NCBI GenBank assembly: GCA_003513845.1
Contig: DOTB01000019.1
Location: 42,134 to 106,133, forward strand
Source of the DNA: Candidatus Atribacteria bacterium
GTDB taxonomy: Bacteria > Atribacterota > Phoenicimicrobiia > Phoenicimicrobiales > Phoenicimicrobiaceae
Direction of reading: 5' to 3'
DNA: 64,000 nt
The notes below the pieces were generated by a model, which worked only from the letters and a program-made list of their open reading frames with translations, did no database searches and was not told the DNA's origin. The position numbers and the translations under genes are program-made. Positions 12,300-21,721 of the stretch are shown piece after piece. How positions within the stretch are numbered: the stretch's first letter is position 1; every line of letters starts with the position of its first letter.

Positions 12300-13173
12300 T
12301 TTCTTATAACTCTTTTCACTAGATCATACATTGCTAATTTTTTTAATATAATTACAATCATTCTTTTTGTTTCTTCTATTATCTCGTTTAAGGGATAAAA
12401 CAATTTAGATATTTTCTCTTTTTTATAAGCATTATTCAAATCTTCCTTAGTAATATTTTTTACTTTTAAAAAGTAATGCCCGTGCCTTTCATTTTTTATT
12501 TTCTTTGTAAACCCCAATAACGGAACAATTTTATTAAATGTATACCTAAAATGAAAATGTTTAGGTAAATGACATTTAATACAGGGGGTAAAATTCCAAT
12601 GAGAAATAAGCATTCCACCCTTTTTTAGACATTTATTATAAATTGCTATTACTTCGATAGGATTTTCAACATGTTCCAAAATATCAGTATTTACCAAAAC
12701 GTCATAATAATTTTTTTTAAATTATTAATAATTTTTATATTCTCAAACTCTTGTATATTTTCGTAAGCATACTTTGATGCATAAGGTTCATATATATCTA
12801 CTTTAGATGAAAGCGTTATTTTAGAAATTTCTTTGGCTAATGTTCCAAATCCACCACCATAATCTAAAATATTTAAATTTTCTTTGTTCTTAAAATATCC
12901 CGCAATTGATTTTCTATGTCTTATTGATTCTCTATCGATTTCAATAAATAAACCATTTAAAAACCACACAGGGTGAGAATAATATCTGCTAAGCTGTTCC
13001 GAATTATATTTTTTACTATCTAATCCCATATCGTCCCAAACTTGATTCATGATATTCCAAATATCTTCAACCCTAGGAATATTATTTTCATTGAAATCTT
13101 TAAGATATTTTTCTAACTCATTCCATTCAGAGCTATTTTGTAATGTTTTATATGCTTTTTTCCAGCTTTTCAT
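12296..13173 (-). pseudogene. SAM methyltransferase split by a homopolymer frameshift
   Basis: Two frames form one protein. The first part (from ATG 13173) contains the SAM site NILDYGGGFGTLAKEI and VDIYEPYASKYA and ends early after NNLKKIIMTFW; the second (to 12296) continues VNTDILEHVENPIEVI, motif II of class I methyltransferases, then LKKGGMLISHWNF. One extra base in the eight-T run at 12711-12718 would restore NNLKKNYYDVLVNTDILEH. It would be about 293 residues when whole. An ON/OFF slippage switch, a true pseudogene or a sequencing error are all possible. A TTG at 13188 is an alternative start. Confidence 0.8.
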
Positions 13174-13214
13174 TTTATTGTTTCCCAACTGTATTTTTGT
13201 TTACAACAATCCTA

Positions 13215-14150
13215 TTATTTTTTTACTACTCTTAATATTTTGTTTTTTATCCGTTCAAAAATATTTATATTTCCAAAACACAACTTAGAAGTAAGTAAAT
13301 CTGCTTCCTGGTCCGCTAAAACAAACTCAGGATGTATAATTTTTGTAATTTCTTCTGTCTTAATCTTTGAAAAAATATTATCTTCGTCCCTAGTGTGTAA
13401 ACTATCCCTATTGAAACCAATATTTGAAACTAAATTGACATTCGGCATTATACACAATCCATTATTAATAAAACAGGTATAAGCCCACTGATAATCCCAA
13501 GTATTTATCTTATTATTGTATACTTTTTGGAAAACATTCATCCAATATTTTTGCTGTTGTTTTATTCGGAAAATATTTTTTATTTGATTCTCTCTTTTAA
13601 ATTCATCAAAGCTTTTTATATCCACATCGTAACATTTCCAAGTTCTTCTCCAAGTAGCCCAACCCCATATATGAGCATATTTAGAAAAATAATAAGTTCC
13701 TTCACCTCTTATCTTACCAAATTGAAAATTATTACCACTAATCATCATGATTCTCGTATCTTTTCGATAATACTCCAGCAACTCCTGGCAAAACCAGAAA
13801 AAACTCTGGCTGGGTAGGCAGTCATCTTCTAATATAATTCCTTCTTCTACATTTTCGAAAAACCAGTCGATGGCAGAACTAACTGCAATCTTGCATCCTA
13901 AATTTTTATCCCGAAATAGTGTTTTTACTTCACAATCCCAATCAACTTGTTCTATTATTTTTCTTGTTTGCTTGCATTTTTCTTTTTCGCCTTCTTTATC
14001 TTCTCTCGGTCCATCTGCCGCCACAAAAAGCTGTTTTGGTTTTGCCTGCTTGATAGCATCAAATACTTTCTGGGTGGTATCCGGCCGATTAAAGATTAAA
14101 AACAATACAGGGGTTATAAGCGGACCAGGAGGTACAAATTTATCTTTCAT
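13215..14150 (-). CDS. GT-A-type sugar transferase (HlpA-like)
   Basis: 311 residues. PVLFLIFNRPDTTQKVFDAI at the N-terminus, LFVAADGPREDKEGE (about 42-56), RDKNLGCKIAVSSAIDWFF and the acidic ILEDDCLPSQSFFWFC (about 97-112) are typical of the nucleotide-diphospho-sugar transferase group often labelled hemolytic protein HlpA-like. HIWGWATWRRTWKCYD is another conserved block. A glycosyltransferase of GT-A fold is the best call; donor unknown. The start overlaps the tail of a small epimerase remnant. Confidence 0.83.
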   Translation of the reverse strand: MKDKFVPPGPLITPVLFLIFNRPDTTQKVFDAIKQAKPKQLFVAADGPREDKEGEKEKCKQTRKIIEQVDWDCEVKTLFRDKNLGCKIAVSSAIDWFFENVEEGIILEDDCLPSQSFFWFCQELLEYYRKDTRIMMISGNNFQFGKIRGEGTYYFSKYAHIWGWATWRRTWKCYDVDIKSFDEFKRENQIKNIFRIKQQQKYWMNVFQKVYNNKINTWDYQWAYTCFINNGLCIMPNVNLVSNIGFNRDSLHTRDEDNIFSKIKTEEITKIIHPEFVLADQEADLLTSKLCFGNINIFERIKNKILRVVKK

Positions 14151-14247
14151 TTCTTAATAACCTCTCAAAATAATTATCTAAAAATCTTTCACAAAGGTGT
14201 GAGCCAATAAATTCTGCCCCACCGGTTATGAGAATTTGTATTTTCAT
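14140..14247 (-). pseudogene. Stub of an NAD-dependent sugar epimerase/dehydratase
   Basis: A 35-codon frame starting at ATG 14247 (ATGA overlap with the FkbM gene) reads MKIQILITGGAEFIGSHLCE and stops soon after. It matches the first 25 residues of the UDP-glucuronate decarboxylase at 17.4 kb ([18 protein letters not shown]), with the second NAD-binding Gly replaced by Glu. The remaining 280 residues are gone, so it is a remnant left where a nucleotide-sugar gene was deleted. Confidence 0.7.
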
Positions 14248-14987
14248 AAAGAGCCTCCGATATTAAAAGAATCATTTATATAAAACACTGTATTCATTGT
14301 TTTCGCAACTAAATGATAATTCTTATTCATTAAAAATTTATAAATTTTAGAATTATCTGGATTATCAAAAGAAAAATTTAAATCTTCTACCAGAACAACA
14401 TTTGGCTTATATTTACTCCAATCATTAGATGTTAAAACTTGAAAATCTAAACCTTCTACATCTACAGATAGAAAATCTATTGTTATATTGCTGGGCAAAT
14501 AAGCATCTAATACCTTTGCAAGAGTTAAAGTTTCTATTTTTAATTCATCAATAATTTTATATTCCTCTTTTTTATTTCTTTCTATGGATAGGGTTTTTGA
14601 AAAACCATTTAAAGCAGGCTCATTAGAACAATAATATATTAAAGTTTGCCGTTTATCAGAAATAGCAAATTCTAAATTTATATCCCTTGGTCTTATTCTT
14701 CTAAATAGCTCCATACACCCTGGCTTAGCATCAATGTTTATGCCTCGCCATCCTTTTTTATAAAAATGGTAAGTGTTAGAAAAACGTTTCGGATGATGTG
14801 CGCCAACATCAACATAAAAACCGACTGTCTTTTTTTCTCCAAATATACTTCTTAAAATTATATCCTCTCCTCCCTGAGAATACGATTTCATTGCATAAAT
14901 ATCAAAAAATATACTTTTAATCTTAATAAAATATTTGTGATATTTAACAGGAATAATTTTTTTAATAATCTTTTTCATCCTATTCAT
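14244..14987 (-). CDS. FkbM family methyltransferase
   Basis: 247 residues. YSQGGEDIILRSIF, FYVDVGAHHPKRFSNTYHFY (SAM-binding motif I, about 57-76), GINIDAKPG and ITIDFLSVDVEGLDFQVL (about 168-185) are the classical FkbM blocks. FkbM enzymes O-methylate sugars or polyketides and are common in glycan clusters. Its ATG at 14987 is preceded by AAGGAA; a second ATG follows three codons later. Nine bp after the flippase gene. Confidence 0.9.
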   Translation of the reverse strand: MNRMKKIIKKIIPVKYHKYFIKIKSIFFDIYAMKSYSQGGEDIILRSIFGEKKTVGFYVDVGAHHPKRFSNTYHFYKKGWRGINIDAKPGCMELFRRIRPRDINLEFAISDKRQTLIYYCSNEPALNGFSKTLSIERNKKEEYKIIDELKIETLTLAKVLDAYLPSNITIDFLSVDVEGLDFQVLTSNDWSKYKPNVVLVEDLNFSFDNPDNSKIYKFLMNKNYHLVAKTMNTVFYINDSFNIGGSL

Positions 14988-14995
14988 TTCCTTTT

Positions 14996-16324
14996 TTATA
15001 TCCTTTTAATGCAACTTAACGGTGAAAATGATTTCAACATTAAAACAGAATTTTTATAAGTTTTTGGAATTAAAATAATTAAAAAAACTGAAACAAAATA
15101 CGAAATAACTGTTGCAATTGCAGCTCCTTTTATTCCAAATTTTGGTATCAAAGTAATATTCAATATTACATTAACAATTGCTCCCGTAAGCGAATTTAAA
15201 AATGATATTTTCGTATAATTTTCAGCTATTAAATATTGGCTACTTGCTACCCCTAAAAACACAAATACTCCAGCCCAGACATATATCCGTAATACACCTG
15301 CAGCTTCTTGGTATTGAATGCCAAATAATAATTTTATAATATTATTAGATAAAAGCATAATTGGTAAAGCTATACCTATAGCTAACCAAACCATCAAATC
15401 ATATAATTTTTGTAATCTCTCATAGTACAATTTTTCACTTATTTTTTTTGCATTAATTATTGCGGGAAAAACTGATTTCGTAATAGCCATCGGAATAAAA
15501 TACCATACTTCTGATATTCTTACTGCTACCGCATAATTACCCACTGCTTCAGTATTTAACATGTTCTTAATCATCACTTGATCTATTTTCATATAAATAG
15601 AAATAGCTATACCCGATAATATTAATGGCCAGGAATCTTTTAATAAATTTTTTGCTAAACCGTAATTTATACTCCATTTTAGCAAACTTGACTTTTGTTT
15701 TGTATACATTACAATAAGCCCTGAAGCTAAAATTATGCTTTGGAGTAGGGTGACTATTGTAAAATATATAAGACCCATATTAAAATATATTAGTAAAAGC
15801 TTTATGGCAGCACATAAAATTGTGGTAAACACTTGAGCATAAACGGTATATTTTGATAAGACCTTTGCTTGAAAATAAAAATTTATTACATTGAAAGATT
15901 GAAAAATTGTTCCAATGGCGATTATAAAAATAAGTAAATTTGTAAAACTATCATTATTGGTAAATCTCACCGCAATGGCAATAATTGTAAGCACAAAAAT
16001 AGAGCCAATGACTTTAAGAACAAAGGTTGTGCCTAATAACTCGTCTCTTCTTTTCTCATCTTTAACTAACTCTCTTACTACAATATTGTCTAACCCTAAA
16101 GCAGCAATAGCTGAGAAAAGACCTACAAAACTTCCCGCATAACTTAACAATCCAAAATTAGCCGGGCCCAAGTATCGAGCTACATATACACCAACAAAAA
16201 AAGTTACAGCCATTCCGATAATTCTCTCAAAGAATAGCCAGCTTGTGTTTACAAAATATCTTTTAAACCCAGAAGATAATTGCAGTTTGTTAAATTTATC
16301 TTTTAAAATATTATTAATCTTCAA
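14996..16324 (-). CDS. wzx: Wzx-type polysaccharide flippase
   Basis: 442 residues with about twelve to fourteen hydrophobic segments. NTSWLFFERIIGMAVTFFVG, YVARYLGPANFGLLSYA and FSAIAALGLDNIVVRELVKD at the N-terminus are the conserved start of the MOP/polysaccharide transporter family. It would flip lipid-linked oligosaccharide across the inner membrane for the Wzy-like protein. The start is a TTG with no strong ribosome site. It is the third gene of the operon after ugd and UDP-glucuronate decarboxylase. Confidence 0.9.
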   Translation of the reverse strand: MKINNILKDKFNKLQLSSGFKRYFVNTSWLFFERIIGMAVTFFVGVYVARYLGPANFGLLSYAGSFVGLFSAIAALGLDNIVVRELVKDEKRRDELLGTTFVLKVIGSIFVLTIIAIAVRFTNNDSFTNLLIFIIAIGTIFQSFNVINFYFQAKVLSKYTVYAQVFTTILCAAIKLLLIYFNMGLIYFTIVTLLQSIILASGLIVMYTKQKSSLLKWSINYGLAKNLLKDSWPLILSGIAISIYMKIDQVMIKNMLNTEAVGNYAVAVRISEVWYFIPMAITKSVFPAIINAKKISEKLYYERLQKLYDLMVWLAIGIALPIMLLSNNIIKLLFGIQYQEAAGVLRIYVWAGVFVFLGVASSQYLIAENYTKISFLNSLTGAIVNVILNITLIPKFGIKGAAIATVISYFVSVFLIILIPKTYKNSVLMLKSFSPLSCIKRI

Positions 16325-16393
16325 TATAATTTTGACGCCTATCTATTATTTCAAAATATTCAGTATTTTTTAATCAATTAGAGTTTTTTACTT

Positions 16394-16418
16394 AATAACT
16401 TATAAATCATAAGTTATT
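16394..16418. repeat. Perfect 10-bp inverted repeat at a stop codon
   Basis: AATAACTTAT, five bases, ATAAGTTATT. The stop codon of the UDP-glucuronate decarboxylase gene (16414-16416) lies in one arm. There is no T-run on the transcript side, so it is not a classical terminator. It could slow ribosomes or protect mRNA between the sugar-nucleotide genes and the flippase gene. Confidence 0.5.
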
Positions 16419-17364
16419 GATCACAAGACAATTTCTTTTCAAACCAATTAATAGTTTTCTTTAACCCTTCGTTTAAGCTTATTTTTGGCTCCCATTGAAG
16501 GGTAGTTTTTATTTTAGTGATATTGGGTTTTCTTTGTTTTGGGTCATCCTGAGGTAAGCTTTTAAATATGATTGAAGATTTAGAATTGATTAGTCCTTTT
16601 ATAATTTGTGCAAAATCTAATATTTTATATTCATCAGGATTTCCCAAGTTAAAGACTTCTCCGTTTAAATCTTTTGTAATAGCTATCTTAAAAATTCCCT
16701 CTACTAAATCATCTATATAGCAAAAACTTCGGGTCTGTGTCCCATTACCATAAACAGTTATAGGTTCATTTTTTAAGGCCTGGGTTATAAAATTGGGAAC
16801 CACTCTGCCATCATTCATCCTCATTCTGGGACCGTAGGTATTAAATATTCTTACAATTCTTATATCAATTTTATGTTTTCTATAGTAAGCCATAGTTAGA
16901 GCTTCAGAGAATCTTTTTGCTTCATCATATACACTTCTTATACCTATGGGATTTACATTACCCCAATAAGTTTCTGGCTGGGGATGAACCTTTGGGTCGC
17001 CATAAACTTCAGAAGTAGAGGCAAAAACATACCTTGCCTTTTTAGCTTTCGCTAACCCCAGAGTATTTATAGTTCCAAGAGAATCTACTTTCATAGTATG
17101 AATAGGATGATTAAGATAATCTACCGGTGAAGCGGGACAGGCAAAATGTAAAATGGTATCTATATCGTCAGGGACATAGATAAAATTGGTTACATCATAT
17201 TTTATAAACTTAAATCTCTCGTTGCCTATTAAGTGAGCGATATTGCCCGGATTTCCGGTGAGAAAACTGTCTAAACCTATTACATAAAATCCTTCTCTTA
17301 TAAATCTATCACATAGATGGCTTCCTATAAAACCTGCTGCGCCTGTTATTAATACTTTTTTCAT
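16414..17364 (-). CDS. uxs: UDP-glucuronate decarboxylase (UDP-xylose synthase)
   Basis: About 316 residues. [18 protein letters not shown] (NAD-binding), [19 protein letters not shown] (about 87-105), [35 protein letters not shown] (catalytic YxxxK) and [19 protein letters not shown] are diagnostic of bacterial UXS. It decarboxylates UDP-glucuronate, the product of the adjacent ugd, to UDP-xylose. ATG 17364 is preferred because the AGAGG ribosome site is well spaced; ATG 17370 is the alternative. The gene starts inside the 3' end of ugd. Confidence 0.95.
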   Translation of the reverse strand: MKKVLITGAAGFIGSHLCDRFIREGFYVIGLDSFLTGNPGNIAHLIGNERFKFIKYDVTNFIYVPDDIDTILHFACPASPVDYLNHPIHTMKVDSLGTINTLGLAKAKKARYVFASTSEVYGDPKVHPQPETYWGNVNPIGIRSVYDEAKRFSEALTMAYYRKHKIDIRIVRIFNTYGPRMRMNDGRVVPNFITQALKNEPITVYGNGTQTRSFCYIDDLVEGIFKIAITKDLNGEVFNLGNPDEYKILDFAQIIKGLINSKSSIIFKSLPQDDPKQRKPNITKIKTTLQWEPKISLNEGLKKTINWFEKKLSCDQ

Positions 17365-18698
17365 TTCCATACCTCTTTCAGGTTAAAATTTTCTCTGCCT
17401 ATACTATAATATTCAAATCCTTTCTTTTTCATAATTTTGGTAGAGAAAATGTTTCTTCCATCTATAATTATGGGAAGTTTCATATTGTCTTTTATTTTGT
17501 CTAAATCCACATTTACAAATTCATCCCACTCGGTAATAATTAGCAAGGCATCTGCATCTCTTAAGGTGTCATATTTATCTTTAAAATATTTTAAGTTTTG
17601 TTTTTCGGGAAATATTGATTTGAAATTCTCAGAGGCCTTAGGGTCATAAAGTCTTAAGTTGGCCCCTGCTTCTTCAAGCTCCCTTACTATATTTATTGCC
17701 GGGGCTTCCCTTATATCATCGGTATTTGGTTTGAAGGCAAGCCCCCATACTGCTATATTTTTATCTTTAATTAACCATAATATATCTTCTATTTTTTCTA
17801 CAAATTTAATTCTTCTTGTGATATTTATTTTTTCTACTTCTTCTAAAAGATTAAAGTCTACCCCATGTTCCTCGGCTATCTTTATAAAGGCTTTCACGTC
17901 TTTTGGAAAACAAGAGCCACCATAGCCTATGCCAGCTTTTAGAAAGTCTCTGCCTATCCTTTTATCATATCCCATCCCTTCTGCCACGATATTTATATCT
18001 GCACCAACTTTCTCACATAAAGCAGATACCATATTGATGTAAGATATTTTTGTAGCCAGAAAAGAATTTGAAGCATGCTTTATAAGCTCAGCTGTTGCGG
18101 GAGTGGTAATAATTAAGGGAACTTCTTTATCTGTAAAGGGTTTATAGATTTTTTCAAATATTTGTTTAGCTTTTTCACTTTCTAATCCTACTACTATCCT
18201 GTCCGGATTCATAAAATCATAAATAGCAGAACCCTCTTTTAGAAATTCAGGATTGGAGGCAATATCAAATTCTATATTTTTTCTGGCATATCTCTTTATT
18301 ACTGTTTTAACCCATTGATGGGTATTTACCGGAACGGTTGATTTTTCAATTAGCAGTTTATAACTATTCATAATTTTTGCTATCTTTATTGCTACTTCCT
18401 CTACCTGAGATAAGTCTGCTTTCCCATCGTCATTCTGGGGTGTACCTACACATAAGAAGATTATGTCGCTAAAAGTGATACCATCTTCTATTTTGTCGGT
18501 AAAATGAATTTTATTTTGTCTTATGTGTTTTTGGAGCATCTCTGTTAGACCGGGTTCATAGATGGGAGAAATTCCTTTAGAAAGTTTATCTATTTTTGAG
18601 GGCAATTTATCAACACACATAATTTCGTTTCCTAATTCTGCAAAACCTACGGTAGTGGTCAAGCCCACATATCCTGCACCGATTACAGTTATCTTCAT
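17361..18698 (-). CDS. ugd: UDP-glucose 6-dehydrogenase
   Basis: 445 residues. [20 protein letters not shown] (NAD-binding), [37 protein letters not shown], and the catalytic-Cys block [16 protein letters not shown] (about 260) identify it. [19 protein letters not shown] opens the C-terminal domain. It oxidises UDP-glucose to UDP-glucuronate for the next gene. ATG 18698 has GGAGG eight bases upstream and is chosen over a TTG at 18713. It is the promoter-proximal gene of the 18.7-kb leftward cluster. Confidence 0.97.
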   Translation of the reverse strand: MKITVIGAGYVGLTTTVGFAELGNEIMCVDKLPSKIDKLSKGISPIYEPGLTEMLQKHIRQNKIHFTDKIEDGITFSDIIFLCVGTPQNDDGKADLSQVEEVAIKIAKIMNSYKLLIEKSTVPVNTHQWVKTVIKRYARKNIEFDIASNPEFLKEGSAIYDFMNPDRIVVGLESEKAKQIFEKIYKPFTDKEVPLIITTPATAELIKHASNSFLATKISYINMVSALCEKVGADINIVAEGMGYDKRIGRDFLKAGIGYGGSCFPKDVKAFIKIAEEHGVDFNLLEEVEKINITRRIKFVEKIEDILWLIKDKNIAVWGLAFKPNTDDIREAPAINIVRELEEAGANLRLYDPKASENFKSIFPEKQNLKYFKDKYDTLRDADALLIITEWDEFVNVDLDKIKDNMKLPIIIDGRNIFSTKIMKKKGFEYYSIGRENFNLKEVWK

Positions 18699-18713
18699 AT
18701 GATTATCCTCCAA

Positions 18714-19143
18714 TCAGTTAATTATTTTATTAATGGAGTGTCAAAAACCCTTATAAAATAAGCCTTTTGAGCTTTATCTAATATAACGCTCCTCACGGCG
18801 TTTATTTGGAAGAAGATAGGGTTTTACCTTAAGGACTTCAAATAAATGCGCTACAGGCAATTTAGGTAACTTTCTCTTAAAAGCCTTATATACCAAGGCT
18901 TTCAAGAGCTAAAAAAGCTATTTTTGGCACTTTTTTACTTGTTTTTTAGACAGTTTTAGGAATTAATATTTTTTATAATTTTAAGAGGGTTCTGAAACCC
19001 TTGTATATTAAGCATTTCAAGGTGCGAGGTAAATAGGTAAGTTATGTCTTTTTAAGTTGTAGGTAGAGATTGCTTCGGGTGCACAGAAGCTCTCTCGCAA
19101 TGACAGTAATATTATTATAATAGGCAAGATGCCTACCCTACGG
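18714..19143. other. Intergenic: palindromic elements, no gene
   Basis: No coding frame is supported. It contains imperfect palindromes around AGCCTTATATACCAAGGCT (18882-18904), a relative of the sequence at 21716-21740 that truncates a toxin gene, a copy of the dispersed ATTGCTTCGG…CTCGCAATGACA element (19068-19104), and AGGCAAGATGCCTACCCTACGG (19121-19142 region), another REP-like palindrome. The promoter of the polysaccharide operon should lie here, but no convincing -35/-10 pair was recognised. Confidence 0.55.
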
Positions 19144-19254
19144 ATTATGCGGGTCGGATGAATCCGACCCCTACCTTGCCCTATTACAGAATGTTCATAA
19201 TGTGAACTTATATAAAATATAGCATAGAAAGAATGACGTGTTAATTTACCAATC
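19144..19254. repeat. About 110-bp dispersed repeat, copy 1
   Basis: Nearly identical to 22842-22952. It starts with the REP-like palindrome GGGTCGGATGAATCCGACCC (19151-19170) and includes GTTCA-TAATG-TGAAC (19193-19207), then an AT-rich TATAAAATATAGCATAG stretch, and ends at the first octamer of a CCAATC array. No open reading frame. It may be a small non-autonomous mobile element or a duplicated regulatory region. Confidence 0.75.
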
Positions 19255-19402
19255 AAAAAACAATCTACCAATCGGCCAATCTACCAATCAAAGAACAATC
19301 TTCCGATCTGCCGATCACCCAATCGGCCAATCTGGCAATCGGTCAATCGGTCAATCTACCAATCAGCCAATCTGCCGATCTGCCAATCGGCCGATCAAGT
19401 TC
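19247..19402. repeat. Octamer tandem array (CCRATCNN), copy 1
   Basis: About eighteen degenerate 8-bp units of the form CC(A/G)ATCNN in one orientation, for example CCAATCGG, CCAATCTA, CCGATCTG. An 8-bp period keeps all frames open for long stretches and makes artefactual peptides in period eight. The array lies 120 bp from the 3' end of the AAA ATPase gene and faces a sister array at 21048-21312. Confidence 0.85.
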
Positions 19403-19468
19403 AAAAACAAATCCAATACTAAAATCAATTGCCAGATTTTAAATAAGTCATTAAACCATTTATTTGTA
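19396..19468 (-). pseudogene. C-terminal scrap of a four-helix-bundle (S23) gene
   Basis: On the minus strand 19425-19468 reads QINGLMTYLKSGN-stop, the last residues of an S23/IVP four-helix-bundle protein. The segment 19396-19467 is nearly identical to 21309-21380, where it forms the end of a longer S23 pseudogene. Both copies directly abut an octamer array, so array and scrap were duplicated or copied together. Confidence 0.7.
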
Positions 19469-19525
19469 AAGTTTTCGGTTTTCGGTATTATTATTTCTTT
19501 TAATTCAACTTACTCTGGTAAATTA

Positions 19526-20830
19526 TTACTTCTCCAGTAACCATTTCCATAAAGGAATATATTTTATCTGGTTATTTTCAAACTTTTCCTCTCTTTGTTC
19601 ATTGGAAGTAATTATCAACAAATTTGAGCATTTTAATTCTCGGCTGGCTTTCATTAAAGCTTTTATCTCTCTTTCTTTGGTTTGATAATCAGATAAATCA
19701 AAACAACACTGAATAAGAGAAGTAATCTTTTTTCCTTCTTTAATTATAAAATCTACTTCTTCGTCATTAGTTTGATAGTAAAAGACTTCTTCGTTTGGTT
19801 TTAAATCTTTTCTTAGTAGAGAAAGAAAAGTCAAATTTTCTAGTTTAATAGCTTTATTATCACCTACTATCGCCTCAATAAAACCATTATCTACAGAATA
19901 AATTTTAGAAATACTTTGTTCAACATTTTTTAAAGACCAGGAAAATTTCCTTAAAGGGAAAAAGATAAAAGCATCATTAAAATATTCCAAGTAATTATAT
20001 AAGCTATTCTTGCTTATTTTAATATTCAGTGATTTTAAAAAATTGTAGAATTTATAAACAGAAAAAGCCTTTCCTTTAATTAGGTAGTTAAACATTATTT
20101 TTATTACTTTCAGGTTTCTTAGGTTATGTCTTTCCATAAGATCTCGGAAAATGGTCACTTCTATAATCTCATTAATCAATCTTTTGCTTTCTTGCGGATA
20201 AAGAAGTAATTCAGGGTAACCTCCCCAGGAAAGATATTTCCCAAAGGCATTTAACAAATGTGCCTTTTCCTCTGAAGATAAATATTTTTGGTAGTTGATA
20301 TTTTTTAATCTTAAATATTCTTTAAAGGAGAAAGGTAAAAGCAAATAAGTCAGCGTTCGACCCCGAAGAGAGGTAGCGATTTCTCGAGATAAAAGTTTTG
20401 AGGAAGAGCCAGAAATAAAGACATAGGCATTTCTTTTATCCAAAATATCTCTTATAAATATCTCCCAATTTTCGATAGTTTGTATTTCATCAAAAAAAAG
20501 CCACACCTTTTGTTTTTTATTTTCTGGATAAAGTTCGTAAAATGTATCTAAGAGGAAAGTTAGATCTTTTACATCCATACCTACCAAACGTGGATTTTCA
20601 AAATTTATATATAAAGTTTTTTCTTTTCTATTTTCTTTTTGTATTAATTTTTTTATTAAGGAATAAAGGAAGAAAGTTTTGCCACTTCTTCGGGGACCTA
20701 AAATAGTAATTGCTCTATTTAAGGGAATTTCCAGGTTAATCTGGTTTAATAAATCTCTTTCTATCAAAGGTGGTAAACTATTTTTTTGATAATCTAATAT
20801 TATTTCTGATAATATCTCTTTTTCTATCAT
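19526..20830 (-). CDS. AAA_14 / DUF4143 ATP-binding protein
   Basis: 434 residues. Walker A ILGPRRSGKTFFLYSL (about 43-58), Walker B VWLFFDEIQTIENWE (about 104-118), sensor-like VFISGSSSKLLSREIATSLRGR and a C-terminal DUF4143 domain (DNGFIEAIVGDNKAIKLENL, then YYQTNDEEVDFIIKEG, a nuclease-fold-like DE…E motif). This widespread family has no settled biochemical role and is often found in multiple copies in archaea and candidate phyla. Here it is an isolated gene bracketed by two CCRATCNN arrays and a 72-bp duplication. A fragment of a paralogue is at 26.5 kb. Confidence 0.88.
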   Translation of the reverse strand: MIEKEILSEIILDYQKNSLPPLIERDLLNQINLEIPLNRAITILGPRRSGKTFFLYSLIKKLIQKENRKEKTLYINFENPRLVGMDVKDLTFLLDTFYELYPENKKQKVWLFFDEIQTIENWEIFIRDILDKRNAYVFISGSSSKLLSREIATSLRGRTLTYLLLPFSFKEYLRLKNINYQKYLSSEEKAHLLNAFGKYLSWGGYPELLLYPQESKRLINEIIEVTIFRDLMERHNLRNLKVIKIMFNYLIKGKAFSVYKFYNFLKSLNIKISKNSLYNYLEYFNDAFIFFPLRKFSWSLKNVEQSISKIYSVDNGFIEAIVGDNKAIKLENLTFLSLLRKDLKPNEEVFYYQTNDEEVDFIIKEGKKITSLIQCCFDLSDYQTKEREIKALMKASRELKCSNLLIITSNEQREEKFENNQIKYIPLWKWLLEK

Positions 20831-21047
20831 TTTATGATAACCTGTAAATAATAAACTTATTAGCTTACTTTATTGGATATATCTCATTCACTATAGTAAT
20901 TATATAAAGGGAAATATTTTATATTTATTTCCCTATATATAATACATATATTATATTATTATATTTAATGTAAAAAAGCAAGCTTCATTTTATAACTTAC
21001 TGAAAATAGGCCTAAAATATCACCATAATAACTTCTAATACCCCAAT
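20831..21047. other. AT-rich upstream region of the ATPase gene
   Basis: No gene. It contains an inverted repeat (AGGGAAATA…TATTTCCCT, 20908-20935) and long A/T runs that may hold the ATPase promoter; no clear -35/-10 pair was chosen. Confidence 0.4.
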
Positions 21048-21312
21048 CAGCTGGTTTGCCAATCGGCCGATCGATCAATCTGCCAATCGGCCAATCGGCC
21101 AATCTACCAATCTGCCGATCAGCCAATCTGCCGATTTGCCAATCGGCCAATCTACCAATCTGCCAATCTATTTTAATCTGCCAATCTGCCGATCTGCCAA
21201 TCTGCCGATTTGCCAATCGGCCAATCTACCGATCTGCCAATCCGCCAATCTGCCAATCTACCAATCTGCCGATCAGCCAATCTATATTAATCTGCCAATC
21301 GGCCAATCAAAT
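21048..21312. repeat. Octamer tandem array (CCRATCNN), copy 2
   Basis: About thirty degenerate 8-bp units, CC(A/G)ATCNN, all in the same orientation as the array at 19247-19402, with two short interruptions (TTTTAAT near 21171 and TATTAAT near 21285). It ends in the same AAATTCAAAAACAAATCC junction as copy 1. A few stray units recur at 21630-21657 inside the S23 pseudogene. Confidence 0.88.
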
Positions 21313-21336
21313 TCAAAAACAAATCCAATACTAAAA

Positions 21337-21630
21337 TCAATTACCAGATTTTAGATAAGTCATTAAACCATTTATTTGTTTGGCTATCTTTTTTGCTTCT
21401 TGATAAAGCTGATTAAATTCAGCTTGAGAAATATAATTCAAATCTAAAGCAATATATAAATCATTTTGTACTTCCGCAGCTGATGCTCGTGCAATAGATA
21501 AAAATTTGAAAATTCTTTATCTGACCTTCTATCAAAACCTTCAGCAATGTTGGACATAATAGATACTGTAGCTCGCCTTACTTGTGAGGTTAATCCATAT
21601 AATTCTTCTTTGGGAAATTTGTTGGTTAAA
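21337..21630 (-). pseudogene. Four-helix-bundle (S23/IVP) gene, 5' truncated and frameshifted
   Basis: The minus strand reads LTNKFPKEELYGLTSQVRRATVSIMSNIAEGFDRRSDKEFSNF, then, after a one-base shift in a T5 run, LSIARASAAEVQNDLYIALDLNYISQ and NGLMTYLKSGN-stop (motifs given in parts). This is the 23S rRNA-associated S23 / four-helix-bundle family. The first 25 or so residues are replaced by octamer units (GATCAGCCAATCTGC). A close intact relative is at 42696-43115. Confidence 0.8.
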
Positions 21631-21721
21631 TCTGCTGATCAGCCAATCTGCTAATCGAGTTGTAGTTAGTATTAAATACGAGTTTATAGTCAATATTTGA
21701 ACTATTAAATCGTTAAAAGCC

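Noticed and set aside
19017-19271. 84-codon frame on the minus strand
   Set aside because: It crosses the dispersed repeat and REP-like palindrome, has no ribosome site or recognisable protein pattern.
19247-19402. Octamer arrays as replication-origin iterons (with the adjacent ATPase as initiator)
   Set aside because: The ATPase is AAA_14/DUF4143, not DnaA or Rep; there is no DnaA box cluster, and similar arrays occur throughout.
19247-21312. Possible CRISPR arrays
   Set aside because: Units are 8 bp, contiguous and degenerate; there are no spacers of uniform length, no cas genes.
21056-21334. Open frames with repeating peptides such as SANLPICQ and SADLPICR across the octamer arrays, also at 19238-19540 and 20965-21216
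   Set aside because: They are by-products of an 8-bp period without stop codons; all three frames and both strands are open, with no ribosome sites and no non-repeat sequence.
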